A stretch of DNA of 5,542 nt from UBA3210 sp002363635 (GTDB lineage Bacteria; Bacillota_I; Bacilli_A; RFN20; CAG-449): contig CAMPBT010000027.1 in NCBI GenBank assembly GCA_946641515.1, positions 1 through 5,542 on the forward strand. The letters run 5' to 3'. Positions within the stretch are counted from its first letter, which is position 1. Every line of letters starts with the position of its first letter. Position numbers and translations under genes: made by a program. Positions 1 through 5,374 of this stretch are shown piece by piece. The notes beneath the pieces are model-generated. The model made no database searches. It was not told where the DNA came from and was given only the letters and a program-made list of their open reading frames with translations.

Positions 1-621
1 CACGCTAGCAAATTGGCAGGATTAAAAACAATCCCAGCTATCATAAAGGAAATGACAGATGATGAAGCAACAATTTTTATGGTTGACGCTAATGTGCAGA
101 GAGAAGAAATCTTGCCTAGTGAAAGAGCTTTTTCACTTAAAATGAAAATGGACGCTTTGCGACATCAAGGAACTTCTCGACATGATGTCGAGAAGTTGTC
201 GTCAGAAATTTTAGGACAAGAAAATGGAATGACAGGAAGAAGTGTTCAGCGTTATATCAGATTAACAGAGCTTATAACAGAACTACTTGACCTAGTTGAT
301 AACAAAAAGATAAGCCTTACAATAGCTTACGAAATATCATTCCTAAATAAAGACGTACAAAGCCTTATCTTAAAATACATTAATAAGATTACTATTAATC
401 ACGTCAAAGCACTTAAAGGGTTAGACAATGTTACAGAAGATACGATTTTGGAAATGATTACAGAACCTGTTAAGAAAAGTTGTAACATTAGCTTTTCACA
501 AAAGAGTTTAGATAAATATTTTCCAAAGGAATATACAAAAGAGCAAAGACAATCAATAATAATAGAATTATTAGAGCAATGGAAAGAGAAACAACTTGTG
601 GAACCAAGTTCCATAAGTTAG
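1..621 (+). CDS. parB: ParB-family partition protein, 5'-truncated by the window edge
   Basis: The reading frame is open from base 1 (His-Ala-Ser-Lys-Leu-Ala-Gly), so the TTG at 13 is not the start and the N-terminal part lies upstream. Of the gene, 206 codons are visible. The first residues match the end of the ParB/Srx box II (G-[HE]-RR-x-x-A-x-x-x-AG). They are followed by DDEATIFMVDANVQREE, the Gln-Arg-Glu region that contacts nucleotide and partner subunits in ParB. A helix-turn-helix is likely at visible residues 67-93, with MTGRSVQRYIRLTELI as recognition-helix region. The C-terminal FPKEYT...IIELLEQW block is typical of ParB proteins on Firmicute plasmids and integrative elements. ParB normally binds parS and works with a ParA ATPase in segregation or stability; no ParA is in view. 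The gene is 14 bp upstream of an RHH gene and probably co-transcribed with it. A perfect palindrome lies within the frame at 171-197. Confidence 0.9.
   Translation, partial: HASKLAGLKTIPAIIKEMTDDEATIFMVDANVQREEILPSERAFSLKMKMDALRHQGTSRHDVEKLSSEILGQENGMTGRSVQRYIRLTELITELLDLVDNKKISLTIAYEISFLNKDVQSLILKYINKITINHVKALKGLDNVTEDTILEMITEPVKKSCNISFSQKSLDKYFPKEYTKEQRQSIIIELLEQWKEKQLVEPSSIS
171..197. repeat. Perfect 27-bp palindrome inside parB (candidate parS/operator)
   Basis: The left arm AACTTCTCGACAT (171-183) is followed by a single G (184) and its exact reverse complement ATGTCGAGAAGTT (185-197). All 13 arm positions match. It encodes GTSRHDVEKL, in frame, just before the ParB helix-turn-helix, and uses CGA, GTC and GAG codons that stand out in this A/T-rich gene. 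No T-tract follows, so it is not an intrinsic terminator. A parS-like ParB site or an autoregulatory operator is the simplest reading. The B. subtilis chromosome offers a precedent, because a parS site lies within spo0J (parB) itself. The sequence does not match the chromosomal parS consensus. Confidence 0.75.
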
Positions 622-635
622 AAAGGGGATAAGCT

Positions 636-800
636 ATGGTTGAAACAAATAATCCGTCTAACAAAAGAATATCAGCATATGTTGATATAAAGACATATAA
701 GTTATTTACAGAAATAAACAAAAAAAGGAATCTAAGCAATAATAAAGCACTAAACGTTTTAATTGCAGATTATGTTTTACAGTATAAAAAATATTTATAA
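636..800 (+). CDS. Small ribbon-helix-helix (Arc/CopG-type) DNA-binding protein, 54 aa
   Basis: An ATG at 636 follows a strong Shine-Dalgarno site, AAAGGGG at 622-628, with 7-nt spacing, and the frame ends at TAA 798-800. The protein is 54 aa. After a short polar N-terminus it shows the RHH pattern: a beta strand at residues 11-17 (RISAYVD) giving the DNA-contacting ribbon, helix A at about 19-31, the LSNN turn at 33-36, and helix B at about 37-52 (KALNVLIADYVLQYKK). Such dimers bind short repeated operators and act as copy-control repressors, partition adaptors or antitoxins. It is 14 bp behind parB and followed by a strong terminator, so it is likely the last gene of the partition operon. 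It could autoregulate parB or bind the palindrome at 171-197 or the repeats at 2561-2630. No target is proven. Confidence 0.8.
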   Translation: MVETNNPSNKRISAYVDIKTYKLFTEINKKRNLSNNKALNVLIADYVLQYKKYL

Positions 801-809
801 CTAATCTAT

Positions 810-842
810 GGACAGCTAAGTATATTGGCTGTCCTTTTTATT
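810..842 (+). terminator. Intrinsic terminator after the parB-RHH operon
   Basis: GGACAGCTAA (810-819) pairs with TTGGCTGTCC (825-834) in a 10-bp stem with one G-T wobble and a 5-nt loop. TTTTTATTT follows directly. It starts 10 bp after the RHH stop codon and separates that operon from the integrase at 860. Confidence 0.85.
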
Positions 843-859
843 TAGAAAGAGGTTTTAAT

Positions 860-1843
860 ATGAATGGAAGAGAAGAACATAGCAGGATCATTGAAGAAAA
901 ACTAATGAGACAAATTAAAAATGAACCAAAGATAATAACAGACTTTTATTATTCGTTGCAGAATTATACAAGCAGAACTAAATACTCTTATGTTAATTAT
1001 TCCATTGATTTCTGCAAGTATTTCAACTATAAGGTTAATGAATTAAAGCCAGTAGATATAACTCGATATTTAGAAGAAAAAGTTCACTACAGATACGAAA
1101 ATAATGTTAAAATAGAAAATAAGGAAAGTATTCGTGCATTAAAATTATCAGCAATAAAAAAATTCTATGCATATTTATGTGAGAATGACCAATGTGATAA
1201 GAACCCAACAGAATATATAAAGCCACCAAAAGTAAGAGAAGAAAAGACGATTACTTATTTAACACCTTTTGAAATAGCGAGAGTGCAATTAAATATTCAA
1301 AAAGGCTGCGGAACACAACGTGAGAAAAGCAGACAAGAAAAATGGAAGAACAGAGATTTAGCAATATTTACTTTGGGTGTTACGACAGGGCTTAGATGTT
1401 CGGCAATTACAGAAATAAATATTGATGATATTGATTATGATAAGAATTTTATTAGAGTAATTGAGAAGGGAAATGTAATTAGACCTATATACTTTGGCGA
1501 TAATCTAAAAAGCATTTTACTTAGTTGGGAAGAAGACAGAAAGAAATTATTGCAGGAAACAAATTCACAAAGCAGTGCGTTGTTTATATCTAATAGACGC
1601 ACACGAATTTCTCAAAGAACAGTAGGAGATATTATTGAAAAATACACAAGAAATATTGATAAGAAAATATCTCCTCATAAACTTAGAAGTACATGTGCCA
1701 TGAATTTGTATGAAAAAACAAGTGATATTTATATGGTTTCAGAAACATTGGGACATAAGAATATTAAGACAACAGCTAAATATGCAAGAGCAACAGAAAA
1801 GAAAATGAGAAATGCAGCGAATATGTTAGATAAATTAATATAA
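860..1843 (+). CDS. Tyrosine recombinase / integrase with complete active site, 327 aa
   Basis: This is a site-specific recombinase that cuts and rejoins DNA through a covalent 3'-phosphotyrosine intermediate. It could integrate or excise the element, or resolve multimers. The start ATG at 860 is preceded by GAAAGAGG (845-852). Residues about 23-110 form the SAM-like core-binding domain (Tyr-rich, SYVNYSIDFCKYF) and about 130-327 the catalytic domain. All expected catalytic residues are visible: R179 (TTGLRCSAI), K203 (IEKGN), H273 and R276 (SPHKLRS), H299 (LGHKN) and nucleophile Y308 (TAKYAR). Length and domain order are those of XerC/D-like phage and transposon integrases, without the extra arm-binding domain of lambda Int. 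It lies between the partition operon and a lipoprotein gene that starts 18 bp after its stop, probably in one transcript. A resolvase or XerC/D-type maintenance role is an alternative to integration. Confidence 0.92.
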   Translation: MNGREEHSRIIEEKLMRQIKNEPKIITDFYYSLQNYTSRTKYSYVNYSIDFCKYFNYKVNELKPVDITRYLEEKVHYRYENNVKIENKESIRALKLSAIKKFYAYLCENDQCDKNPTEYIKPPKVREEKTITYLTPFEIARVQLNIQKGCGTQREKSRQEKWKNRDLAIFTLGVTTGLRCSAITEINIDDIDYDKNFIRVIEKGNVIRPIYFGDNLKSILLSWEEDRKKLLQETNSQSSALFISNRRTRISQRTVGDIIEKYTRNIDKKISPHKLRSTCAMNLYEKTSDIYMVSETLGHKNIKTTAKYARATEKKMRNAANMLDKLI

Positions 1844-1861
1844 AGCTTAAGGGGGTTAAGT

Positions 1862-2518
1862 ATGAAGAAAATATTTATAACAGCATTATCTGTGTTGATG
1901 TTATCACTTATTGGGTGTGGTAAGACAGGAAGTCCAAAAGAAATTGAAACAGAATCTATTCCTGCTGAATTAGAGACTAAAACAGTTGCTAAAACAGAAA
2001 AAGAAACAGAATCACAAAAGGATATAGAGAAATATGAGCTAAATAAAGTTGAAGAATTTACAGATGATATAGCTAAACAAAAATATACATTTACGTTTAA
2101 AGATTATTATTTAGATAATGAGGGATATCCTTATGAAGAATATATAGATGATTTACAGGATGTTAATAATACTTTTTTTATATGTGAGTATAGTATGTAC
2201 ATAGAACCTTTATATGAATACAAAAAAGAACGTTTACCTCTTTACGATCTTCGCACTTTATCAGATTATTTTAAGAATAATGATAAGATAAATGTAACAT
2301 TAAATATTGATGGAGCTGAAATTCGATGTAAAGCTTTATGTAAGTTGAATGATGGAATATTAACAATGCCATTTCCTGATAAACAGCTTGAATGTTTTAA
2401 AGAATACGACTTTGTTTTATTCGCTGAAGTTGACAAAGATATAATTGAACAGGCACAAAATATAACAATTACTAACTATAATTACACAGGATATTATTAT
2501 CAAGTAAAAATTAAATAA
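1862..2518 (+). CDS. Predicted lipoprotein of unknown function, 218 aa
   Basis: The ATG at 1862 has a strong ribosome-binding site (AAGGGGG, 1849-1855). The N-terminus is a lipoprotein signal peptide: KK at residues 2-3, a hydrophobic core at about 4-17, and the lipobox L16-I17-G18-C19, so the mature protein would be lipid-anchored at C19 on the outer face of the membrane. Residues about 20-60 are a low-complexity linker rich in Glu, Lys and Thr. Residues about 65-218 look like a mixed alpha/beta extracytoplasmic domain with many Tyr, Asp and Glu residues; I do not recognise a family. It follows the integrase by 18 bp and is closed by a terminator at 2527. Lipoproteins on mobile elements sometimes act in surface or superinfection exclusion, but nothing here shows that. 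Confidence 0.85.
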   Translation: MKKIFITALSVLMLSLIGCGKTGSPKEIETESIPAELETKTVAKTEKETESQKDIEKYELNKVEEFTDDIAKQKYTFTFKDYYLDNEGYPYEEYIDDLQDVNNTFFICEYSMYIEPLYEYKKERLPLYDLRTLSDYFKNNDKINVTLNIDGAEIRCKALCKLNDGILTMPFPDKQLECFKEYDFVLFAEVDKDIIEQAQNITITNYNYTGYYYQVKIK

Positions 2519-2526
2519 TAACTACT

Positions 2527-2562
2527 AGGTGGTACAGCAAAACACTGTATCACCTTATTTTT
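2527..2562 (+). terminator. Intrinsic terminator after the integrase-lipoprotein operon
   Basis: AGGTGGTACAG (2527-2537) pairs with CTGTATCACCT (2545-2555) in an 11-bp stem with one G-T wobble and a 7-nt loop (CAAAACA). TATTTTT follows. It begins 9 bp after the lipoprotein stop codon and directly abuts the 10-bp repeat array. Confidence 0.85.
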
Positions 2563-2630
2563 GTGTTATTTGGTGTTATTTTATGGTATTTTGTGTTATT
2601 TCGTGTTATTATGTATTATTATATGACATT
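2561..2630 (+). repeat. Seven tandem copies of a 10-bp repeat, consensus TTGTGTTATT
   Basis: With a strict 10-bp period the copies read TTGTGTTATT (2561), TGGTGTTATT (2571), TTATGGTATT (2581), TTGTGTTATT (2591), TCGTGTTATT (2601), ATGTATTATT (2611) and ATATGACATT (2621). Copies 1 and 4 are identical. Copies 2 and 5 differ from them at one position, and copies 6 and 7 are degenerate. The final ATT is kept in all seven. The spacing is about one helical turn, so a protein binding each unit would sit on one face of the DNA. Arrays like this serve as centromeres or operators for RHH proteins (ParR-type sites have 10-12 bp units) and as operators of phage switches. The array lies between a terminator and the gene at 2650 and overlaps a possible promoter. 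Confidence 0.85.
2591..2619 (+). promoter_or_regulatory. Possible promoter embedded in the repeat array
   Basis: TATTAT (2614-2619, 5 of 6 matches to the -10 consensus) lies 17 bp downstream of TTGTGT (2591-2596, only TTG matching the -35). Since a terminator ends at about 2562 and the next gene starts at 2650, a promoter is needed in this interval. The -10-like sequence could also be a by-product of the repeats, so the exact placement is weak. If correct, a protein bound to the array would block or control transcription of the 2650-4780 operon. Confidence 0.35.
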
Positions 2631-2649
2631 TAATAACAAAGGAGCGTTT

Positions 2650-3855
2650 ATGTATTGCAAGGAAAATGAAGTAATAGAATGGTTAGATGCTAAAAGAAAG
2701 ACCTTAATAACATCAACAGAATTATTAAACAAGATAGCAGAGCTTAATTACTCTAATCATAGTATAGAATACTTTATTACGAATAAAATTATTTCAAATA
2801 AACATGGATTAGATAATATAACAAGCTTACAAATATTTTGCACAATAGATAGCATTGATAAAGCATTGGGTGAGGATAACTTAAAAAAATTCTATACAGA
2901 AATGGAAATTAGAAATTATATAAAGTACAAAGATAAGATAAGCGTAAGTTTTCCTATAGAGATACACTGCGTAAAAATAAACGATGAACAGTATATAGGA
3001 AAGTGCGATGTAGACTTTCTAATTGCTTTAAGAAACGCTCAATTAATAAATTATAATAAAAATGCACAGAGGACTTTAAAACGTGTCGCAAAAGGGGATT
3101 CTGAATACTATGAGATATCTATAAATAAATCAGCTGTTAATAGAATTCAGGAAGCTTATAAACAAAAAATATTTATACCAAACACAATTACATTAAACAT
3201 TCCACATGATGTAGAAAGTGATTTTTATTATGATTCAGATAATCAAACACTTGTTATAAATAGCATTGAACACTTTGATATAACAGATGGTTATCATAGA
3301 TATTTAGCAATGTGCAGAGAAAAGGATTTTGATGCAAATTTTAATTATGATATGGAGCTAAGAATTGTTAATTTCTCTTTAGACAAAACAAGACAATTCA
3401 TTTACCAGGAAGATCAGAAAACAAGAATGAACAAATCAGATAGTAATTCTATGGATACTACAAGAGTTTCTAATATTATTGTTGAGAGACTTAATTCAGA
3501 TATGCGTTTCTTGCTTAAGGGAAACATTGATAGAAATGATAGCCTAATAAATTTTGCAGAATTTTCAGATGATTTAGAATATGTTTTCAAACTTAAAAAC
3601 AAGAAACCAACAAATAAAGAATTAATGAACATAGAAAAGCGAATACGAGACAATATAAATTATCTTGTAGAAACAAATGATGATTTACTTGTAAATAAAT
3701 ATGCTCGAATATATTGGATTGGAGTCCTATACTACATAGCTAATGATGAATATGATTCACTGATAAAATTCAATGAGCGATATACAAAAGATAATTTATC
3801 TACAATAAAATTAACTAGCAAAAAGAAAATGCTCGATATTATTTTGGAAAGGTAA
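2650..3855 (+). CDS. DGQHR/DndB-like (ParB-superfamily) protein with DGYHR motif, 401 aa
   Basis: I place the start at ATG 2650, behind AAAGGAG (2638-2644). The frame stays open to 2563, but that extension only translates the repeat array. Residues 213-217 read DGYHR in the context ITDGYHRYLAM, a variant of the DGQHR motif of DndB-like proteins, which relates to the G-x-R-R box of ParB. Supporting context includes NAQRTLKR (138-145), FIPNTITLNI upstream of the motif, and a downstream block at 255-269 (DQKTRMNKSDSNSMD) where relatives carry an Asn/Lys-Ser segment. Residues about 20-60 look like a winged-helix region, with a MerR-like pattern at SIEYFITNKII. In Dnd systems DndB is a regulator, but no dndCDE genes are present, so a phosphorothioation role is unlikely. 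The next gene starts 4 bp after its stop, implying joint function. A DNA-binding regulator is the most likely role. Family assignment is by motif only. Confidence 0.6.
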   Translation: MYCKENEVIEWLDAKRKTLITSTELLNKIAELNYSNHSIEYFITNKIISNKHGLDNITSLQIFCTIDSIDKALGEDNLKKFYTEMEIRNYIKYKDKISVSFPIEIHCVKINDEQYIGKCDVDFLIALRNAQLINYNKNAQRTLKRVAKGDSEYYEISINKSAVNRIQEAYKQKIFIPNTITLNIPHDVESDFYYDSDNQTLVINSIEHFDITDGYHRYLAMCREKDFDANFNYDMELRIVNFSLDKTRQFIYQEDQKTRMNKSDSNSMDTTRVSNIIVERLNSDMRFLLKGNIDRNDSLINFAEFSDDLEYVFKLKNKKPTNKELMNIEKRIRDNINYLVETNDDLLVNKYARIYWIGVLYYIANDEYDSLIKFNERYTKDNLSTIKLTSKKKMLDIILER

Positions 3856-3859
3856 ACTT

Positions 3860-4780
3860 ATGAATAGAATAAAAACCGACTTTATTAATACAAAAATAAA
3901 CTCTTATAACGAAGCCACAATAATTGGCTATTTTAAGAAGATGGAACCATTTGAAGAATCATACGGAAAAGACTTGTGTAATTTTACCACTATGGAAATT
4001 CTAGGTGCATATAGTCAGATTCGATATAAGAGCATATACACAGTGCAAATGACAAATTCTGTTTTTAAGGAATACACTAATTTTTGCTTAAATAATAATA
4101 TTGTAATTGATAATCAAAATCACTATGCAGAATTAAGCATAGAAGATTTAAAGCAATGCGTTAATGATCTTATCATAGAGGATTCTTATATGAGTAAAGA
4201 TGAATTAATGTATTATATTGATAGACTAAATAATGATACAGATAAATTTTTGATGTTAGCAATATATGAGGGCCTTTATGGTAAAAATTATATTGAAATT
4301 GGGGCATTAACCATTAATGATATTAACTTTGAATCAAGAATAGTAACAACCTGCTTAGGTCGTGAAGTAAAAATATCAAAGCGATTAGCTGAGTTAGCTA
4401 AATTTGCCCATGAAGAAGAAAGTTATATGGGAATAAAAGGTGAAAGAGTAAGAAAGCTTATGTCAAGCGACAAGATAATAAAGCCATATGTTACTCAAAA
4501 AGTAAATGGAGAGTTTAGAAACGGAAGAAGATTATATACACGATTAAAAAAGATGTTTGAAGTTTTAGATATGCCATATATGACAGCTAAATTATTGAGA
4601 GACTTTGGAATAATAGAAATGATTCTTACTAAATGCGAGAAAGAAAATGTATCAACTTATGAATTTACAAGAAATGAAAAGAATTTAGAAATGATTAATA
4701 ATCAATATGGTACTAAATTCACAACACAAAATATTTCTACATATTACCGAAAATATACAACGATATTTAACGAGGGTTAA
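3860..4780 (+). CDS. Tyrosine-recombinase-fold protein lacking the catalytic set (MrpR-like?), 306 aa
   Basis: The start ATG at 3860 uses GGAAAGG (3846-3852), inside the end of the preceding gene, so the pair is translationally linked. An N-terminal helical domain (about 12-80, FKEYTNFCLNNN near its end) resembles the core-binding domain of integrases. From residue 128, FLMLAIYEGLYGKNYIEIGAL follows the pattern of the integrase segment LLLxTGLRxSEL, but the catalytic Arg is replaced around Y140-K142. The HxxR box is reduced to KLLR (K244, R247), the LGH box to QYG (282-284), and tyrosines remain at Y295/Y296 (STYYRKY). It is therefore probably a DNA-binding protein rather than an active recombinase. 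The SPbeta master repressor MrpR (YopR), of similar length, is a known case of such a fold used as a lysogeny repressor. The MrpR comparison is inference from memory; a divergent active enzyme is not excluded. Confidence 0.65.
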   Translation: MNRIKTDFINTKINSYNEATIIGYFKKMEPFEESYGKDLCNFTTMEILGAYSQIRYKSIYTVQMTNSVFKEYTNFCLNNNIVIDNQNHYAELSIEDLKQCVNDLIIEDSYMSKDELMYYIDRLNNDTDKFLMLAIYEGLYGKNYIEIGALTINDINFESRIVTTCLGREVKISKRLAELAKFAHEEESYMGIKGERVRKLMSSDKIIKPYVTQKVNGEFRNGRRLYTRLKKMFEVLDMPYMTAKLLRDFGIIEMILTKCEKENVSTYEFTRNEKNLEMINNQYGTKFTTQNISTYYRKYTTIFNEG

Positions 4781-4794
4781 TTCCCTCGTTTTAT
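4769..4794 (+). terminator. Hairpin terminator overlapping the end of the recombinase-fold gene
   Basis: AACGAGGG (4769-4776) pairs perfectly with CCCTCGTT (4783-4790), with a 6-nt loop TTAATT that contains the stop codon TAA (4778-4780). A short T-tract, TTTTAT, overlaps the end of the stem. The last codons of the gene are thus part of the terminator. The T-run is short, so read-through into the gene at 4828 is possible. Confidence 0.75.
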
Positions 4795-4799
4795 ATAAT
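4794..4799 (+). promoter_or_regulatory. Candidate -10 box for the 103-aa gene
   Basis: TATAAT (4794-4799) is a perfect -10 hexamer, 34 bp before the ATG at 4828. At 17-bp spacing the -35 position falls within the terminator stem and has no TTGACA-like sequence. The promoter is therefore tentative; the hexamer could arise by chance in this A+T-rich spacer. Confidence 0.35.
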
Positions 4800-4827
4800 A
4801 TAAAATCAAATGAAAGGAGATATACGT

Positions 4828-5139
4828 ATGAAAATTCAAGACGTAATCACAAATGCTTTATTAGGAGCAACTAATCAAAATTTAGTAGCAGTTTTGGAAA
4901 GAGGCGATTTAGAATTTACATGTCAGGGTAATTTAACACTAGAAAATAATACAGCAAAAATAGTGCTTAGTGATTTTGATAACGCAATGCAAGAAACAGC
5001 TTTCCAGGAAATGAAGCTAGAATTTGACCTTAATTCTGACGCATTAAAAATAAGTATGTTCCATGATTCTACTGAAGATGAAGATGGTTTCACTTTTATT
5101 ACTAAAGAAATGTCATTAGAAATAGTGTTGACGAAGTAA
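4828..5139 (+). CDS. Small acidic protein of unknown function, 103 aa
   Basis: An upstream in-frame ATG exists at 4810, but AAAGGAGA (4813-4820) sits 7 nt before ATG 4828, which I take as the start. The protein has 19 Asp/Glu against 7 Lys/Arg, with an acidic cluster STEDEDGF at residues 81-88. Residues 20-70 alternate polar and hydrophobic residues in a way that suggests beta strands (LEFTCQGNLTL, AKIVLSDFD, KLEFDLNSDALKISMF). There is no signal peptide or membrane segment, and one cysteine (C33). I do not recognise the family. It is separated from the preceding operon by a terminator and is followed by 400 bp of non-coding DNA. The strong ribosome-binding site suggests high expression. DNA mimicry or an accessory phage function are possible for such an acidic protein, but this is speculation. 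Confidence 0.75.
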   Translation: MKIQDVITNALLGATNQNLVAVLERGDLEFTCQGNLTLENNTAKIVLSDFDNAMQETAFQEMKLEFDLNSDALKISMFHDSTEDEDGFTFITKEMSLEIVLTK

Positions 5140-5169
5140 AAATAATCTGATAATATGCACTTGTGAGAT

Positions 5170-5187
5170 TGAGATGCAGTTATCTCA
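5170..5187 (+). repeat. Short hairpin after the 103-aa gene
   Basis: TGAGAT (5170-5175) pairs with ATCTCA (5182-5187) around a 6-nt loop GCAGTT. A second TGAGAT directly upstream (5164-5169) offers an alternative pairing. No T-tract follows, so a terminator function for the gene ending at 5139 is doubtful. Confidence 0.45.
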
Positions 5188-5199
5188 TAAATTAAGTTA

Positions 5200-5251
5200 T
5201 TGCAACTGTGTGGTTTGTGGTAAAACTTCAATATATGCTGCGCAGTTGCAA
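5200..5251 (+). repeat. Long inverted repeat, 11-bp stem with 30-nt loop
   Basis: TTGCAACTGTG (5200-5210) pairs with CGCAGTTGCAA (5241-5251) with one G-T wobble and no mismatch. The 30-nt loop can form a small inner hairpin, GTTT (5213-5216) with AAAC (5223-5226). There is no T-run after it. It could be an RNA structure in a non-coding transcript or a protein-binding inverted repeat. Confidence 0.6.
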
Positions 5252-5268
5252 CCCTAGTTATTACAGTT

Positions 5269-5316
5269 GAGGTATTTGAGACGGTCAATTTATTGGGTTC
5301 GATTCCTAAATATCAC
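5269..5316 (+). ncRNA. tRNA-like element 1 (T arm with minimal body)
   Basis: A full T arm is present: TTGGG (5293-5297), the loop TTCGATT, and CCTAA (5305-5309), with one G-T pair. The following ATATCAC (5310-5316) can pair with GAGGTAT (5269-5275) at six of seven positions as an acceptor-like stem. Between them fits only one small hairpin, TTGA-GACGG-TCAA (5276-5288). At 48 nt this is too short for a normal tRNA. GTGAGAT (5163-5169) is an alternative acceptor partner, which would enclose the whole upstream structured region. There is no encoded CCA. This is the weakest of the three and may be a remnant. Confidence 0.3.
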
Positions 5317-5335
5317 TTACCGCCAAAAGCGGTAA
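5317..5335 (+). repeat. Perfect 7-bp hairpin between tRNA-like elements 1 and 2
   Basis: TTACCGC (5317-5323) pairs perfectly with GCGGTAA (5329-5335) around CAAAA. It starts directly after the acceptor-like strand of element 1. A tandem ATACAAT-ATACAAT (5338-5351) follows rather than a T-run, so it is not a classical terminator. The TACAAT units resemble -10 boxes, but I see no good -35. Confidence 0.55.
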
Positions 5336-5374
5336 TTATACAATATACAATATGCGATAGTGTTGTAAACACTA

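Noticed and set aside
171..197. Intrinsic terminator within parB
   Set aside because: The stem is long, but no T-tract follows it and the reading frame continues for 140 more codons.
399..739. Minus-strand open frames opposite parB and the RHH gene
   Set aside because: They are antisense to well-supported coding regions and show only hydrophobic low-complexity translation.
2561..2630. CRISPR array
   Set aside because: The 10-bp units are directly tandem, with no spacers, and no cas genes are present.
2563..2649. In-frame upstream extension of the DGYHR gene
   Set aside because: It translates the 10-bp repeat array into hydrophobic low-complexity sequence, while ATG 2650 has an excellent ribosome-binding site at 2638-2644.
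3414..3653. Minus-strand open frame opposite the DGYHR gene
   Set aside because: It is an antisense shadow of a well-supported gene with no start signals of its own.
4810..4827. Upstream ATG for the 103-aa gene
   Set aside because: The AAAGGAGA site at 4813-4820 lies downstream of this ATG and is correctly spaced for 4828.
4813..4830. Leader resembling the T7 gene 10 expression-vector ribosome-binding site (AAGGAGATATAC)
   Set aside because: The surroundings are natural A+T-rich sequence with no other vector element, so I take it as a chance match to a strong Shine-Dalgarno site.
5174..5257. 27-codon frame with a CxC-x2-C pattern (NCVVCGKTS)
   Set aside because: It has no convincing ribosome-binding site, and its sequence is largely dictated by the inverted repeat at 5200-5251.
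4923..5288. 121-codon open frame on the minus strand
   Set aside because: It overlaps the 103-aa gene antisense and the structured region, has no good ribosome-binding site and has no recognisable protein pattern.
5163..5316. tmRNA or a tRNA with a large insertion closed by GTGAGAT/ATATCAC
   Set aside because: There is no G-U-rich tRNA-Ala-like end, no CCA and no tag reading frame, and the closing stem has a mismatch. I kept it only as an alternative fold for element 1.
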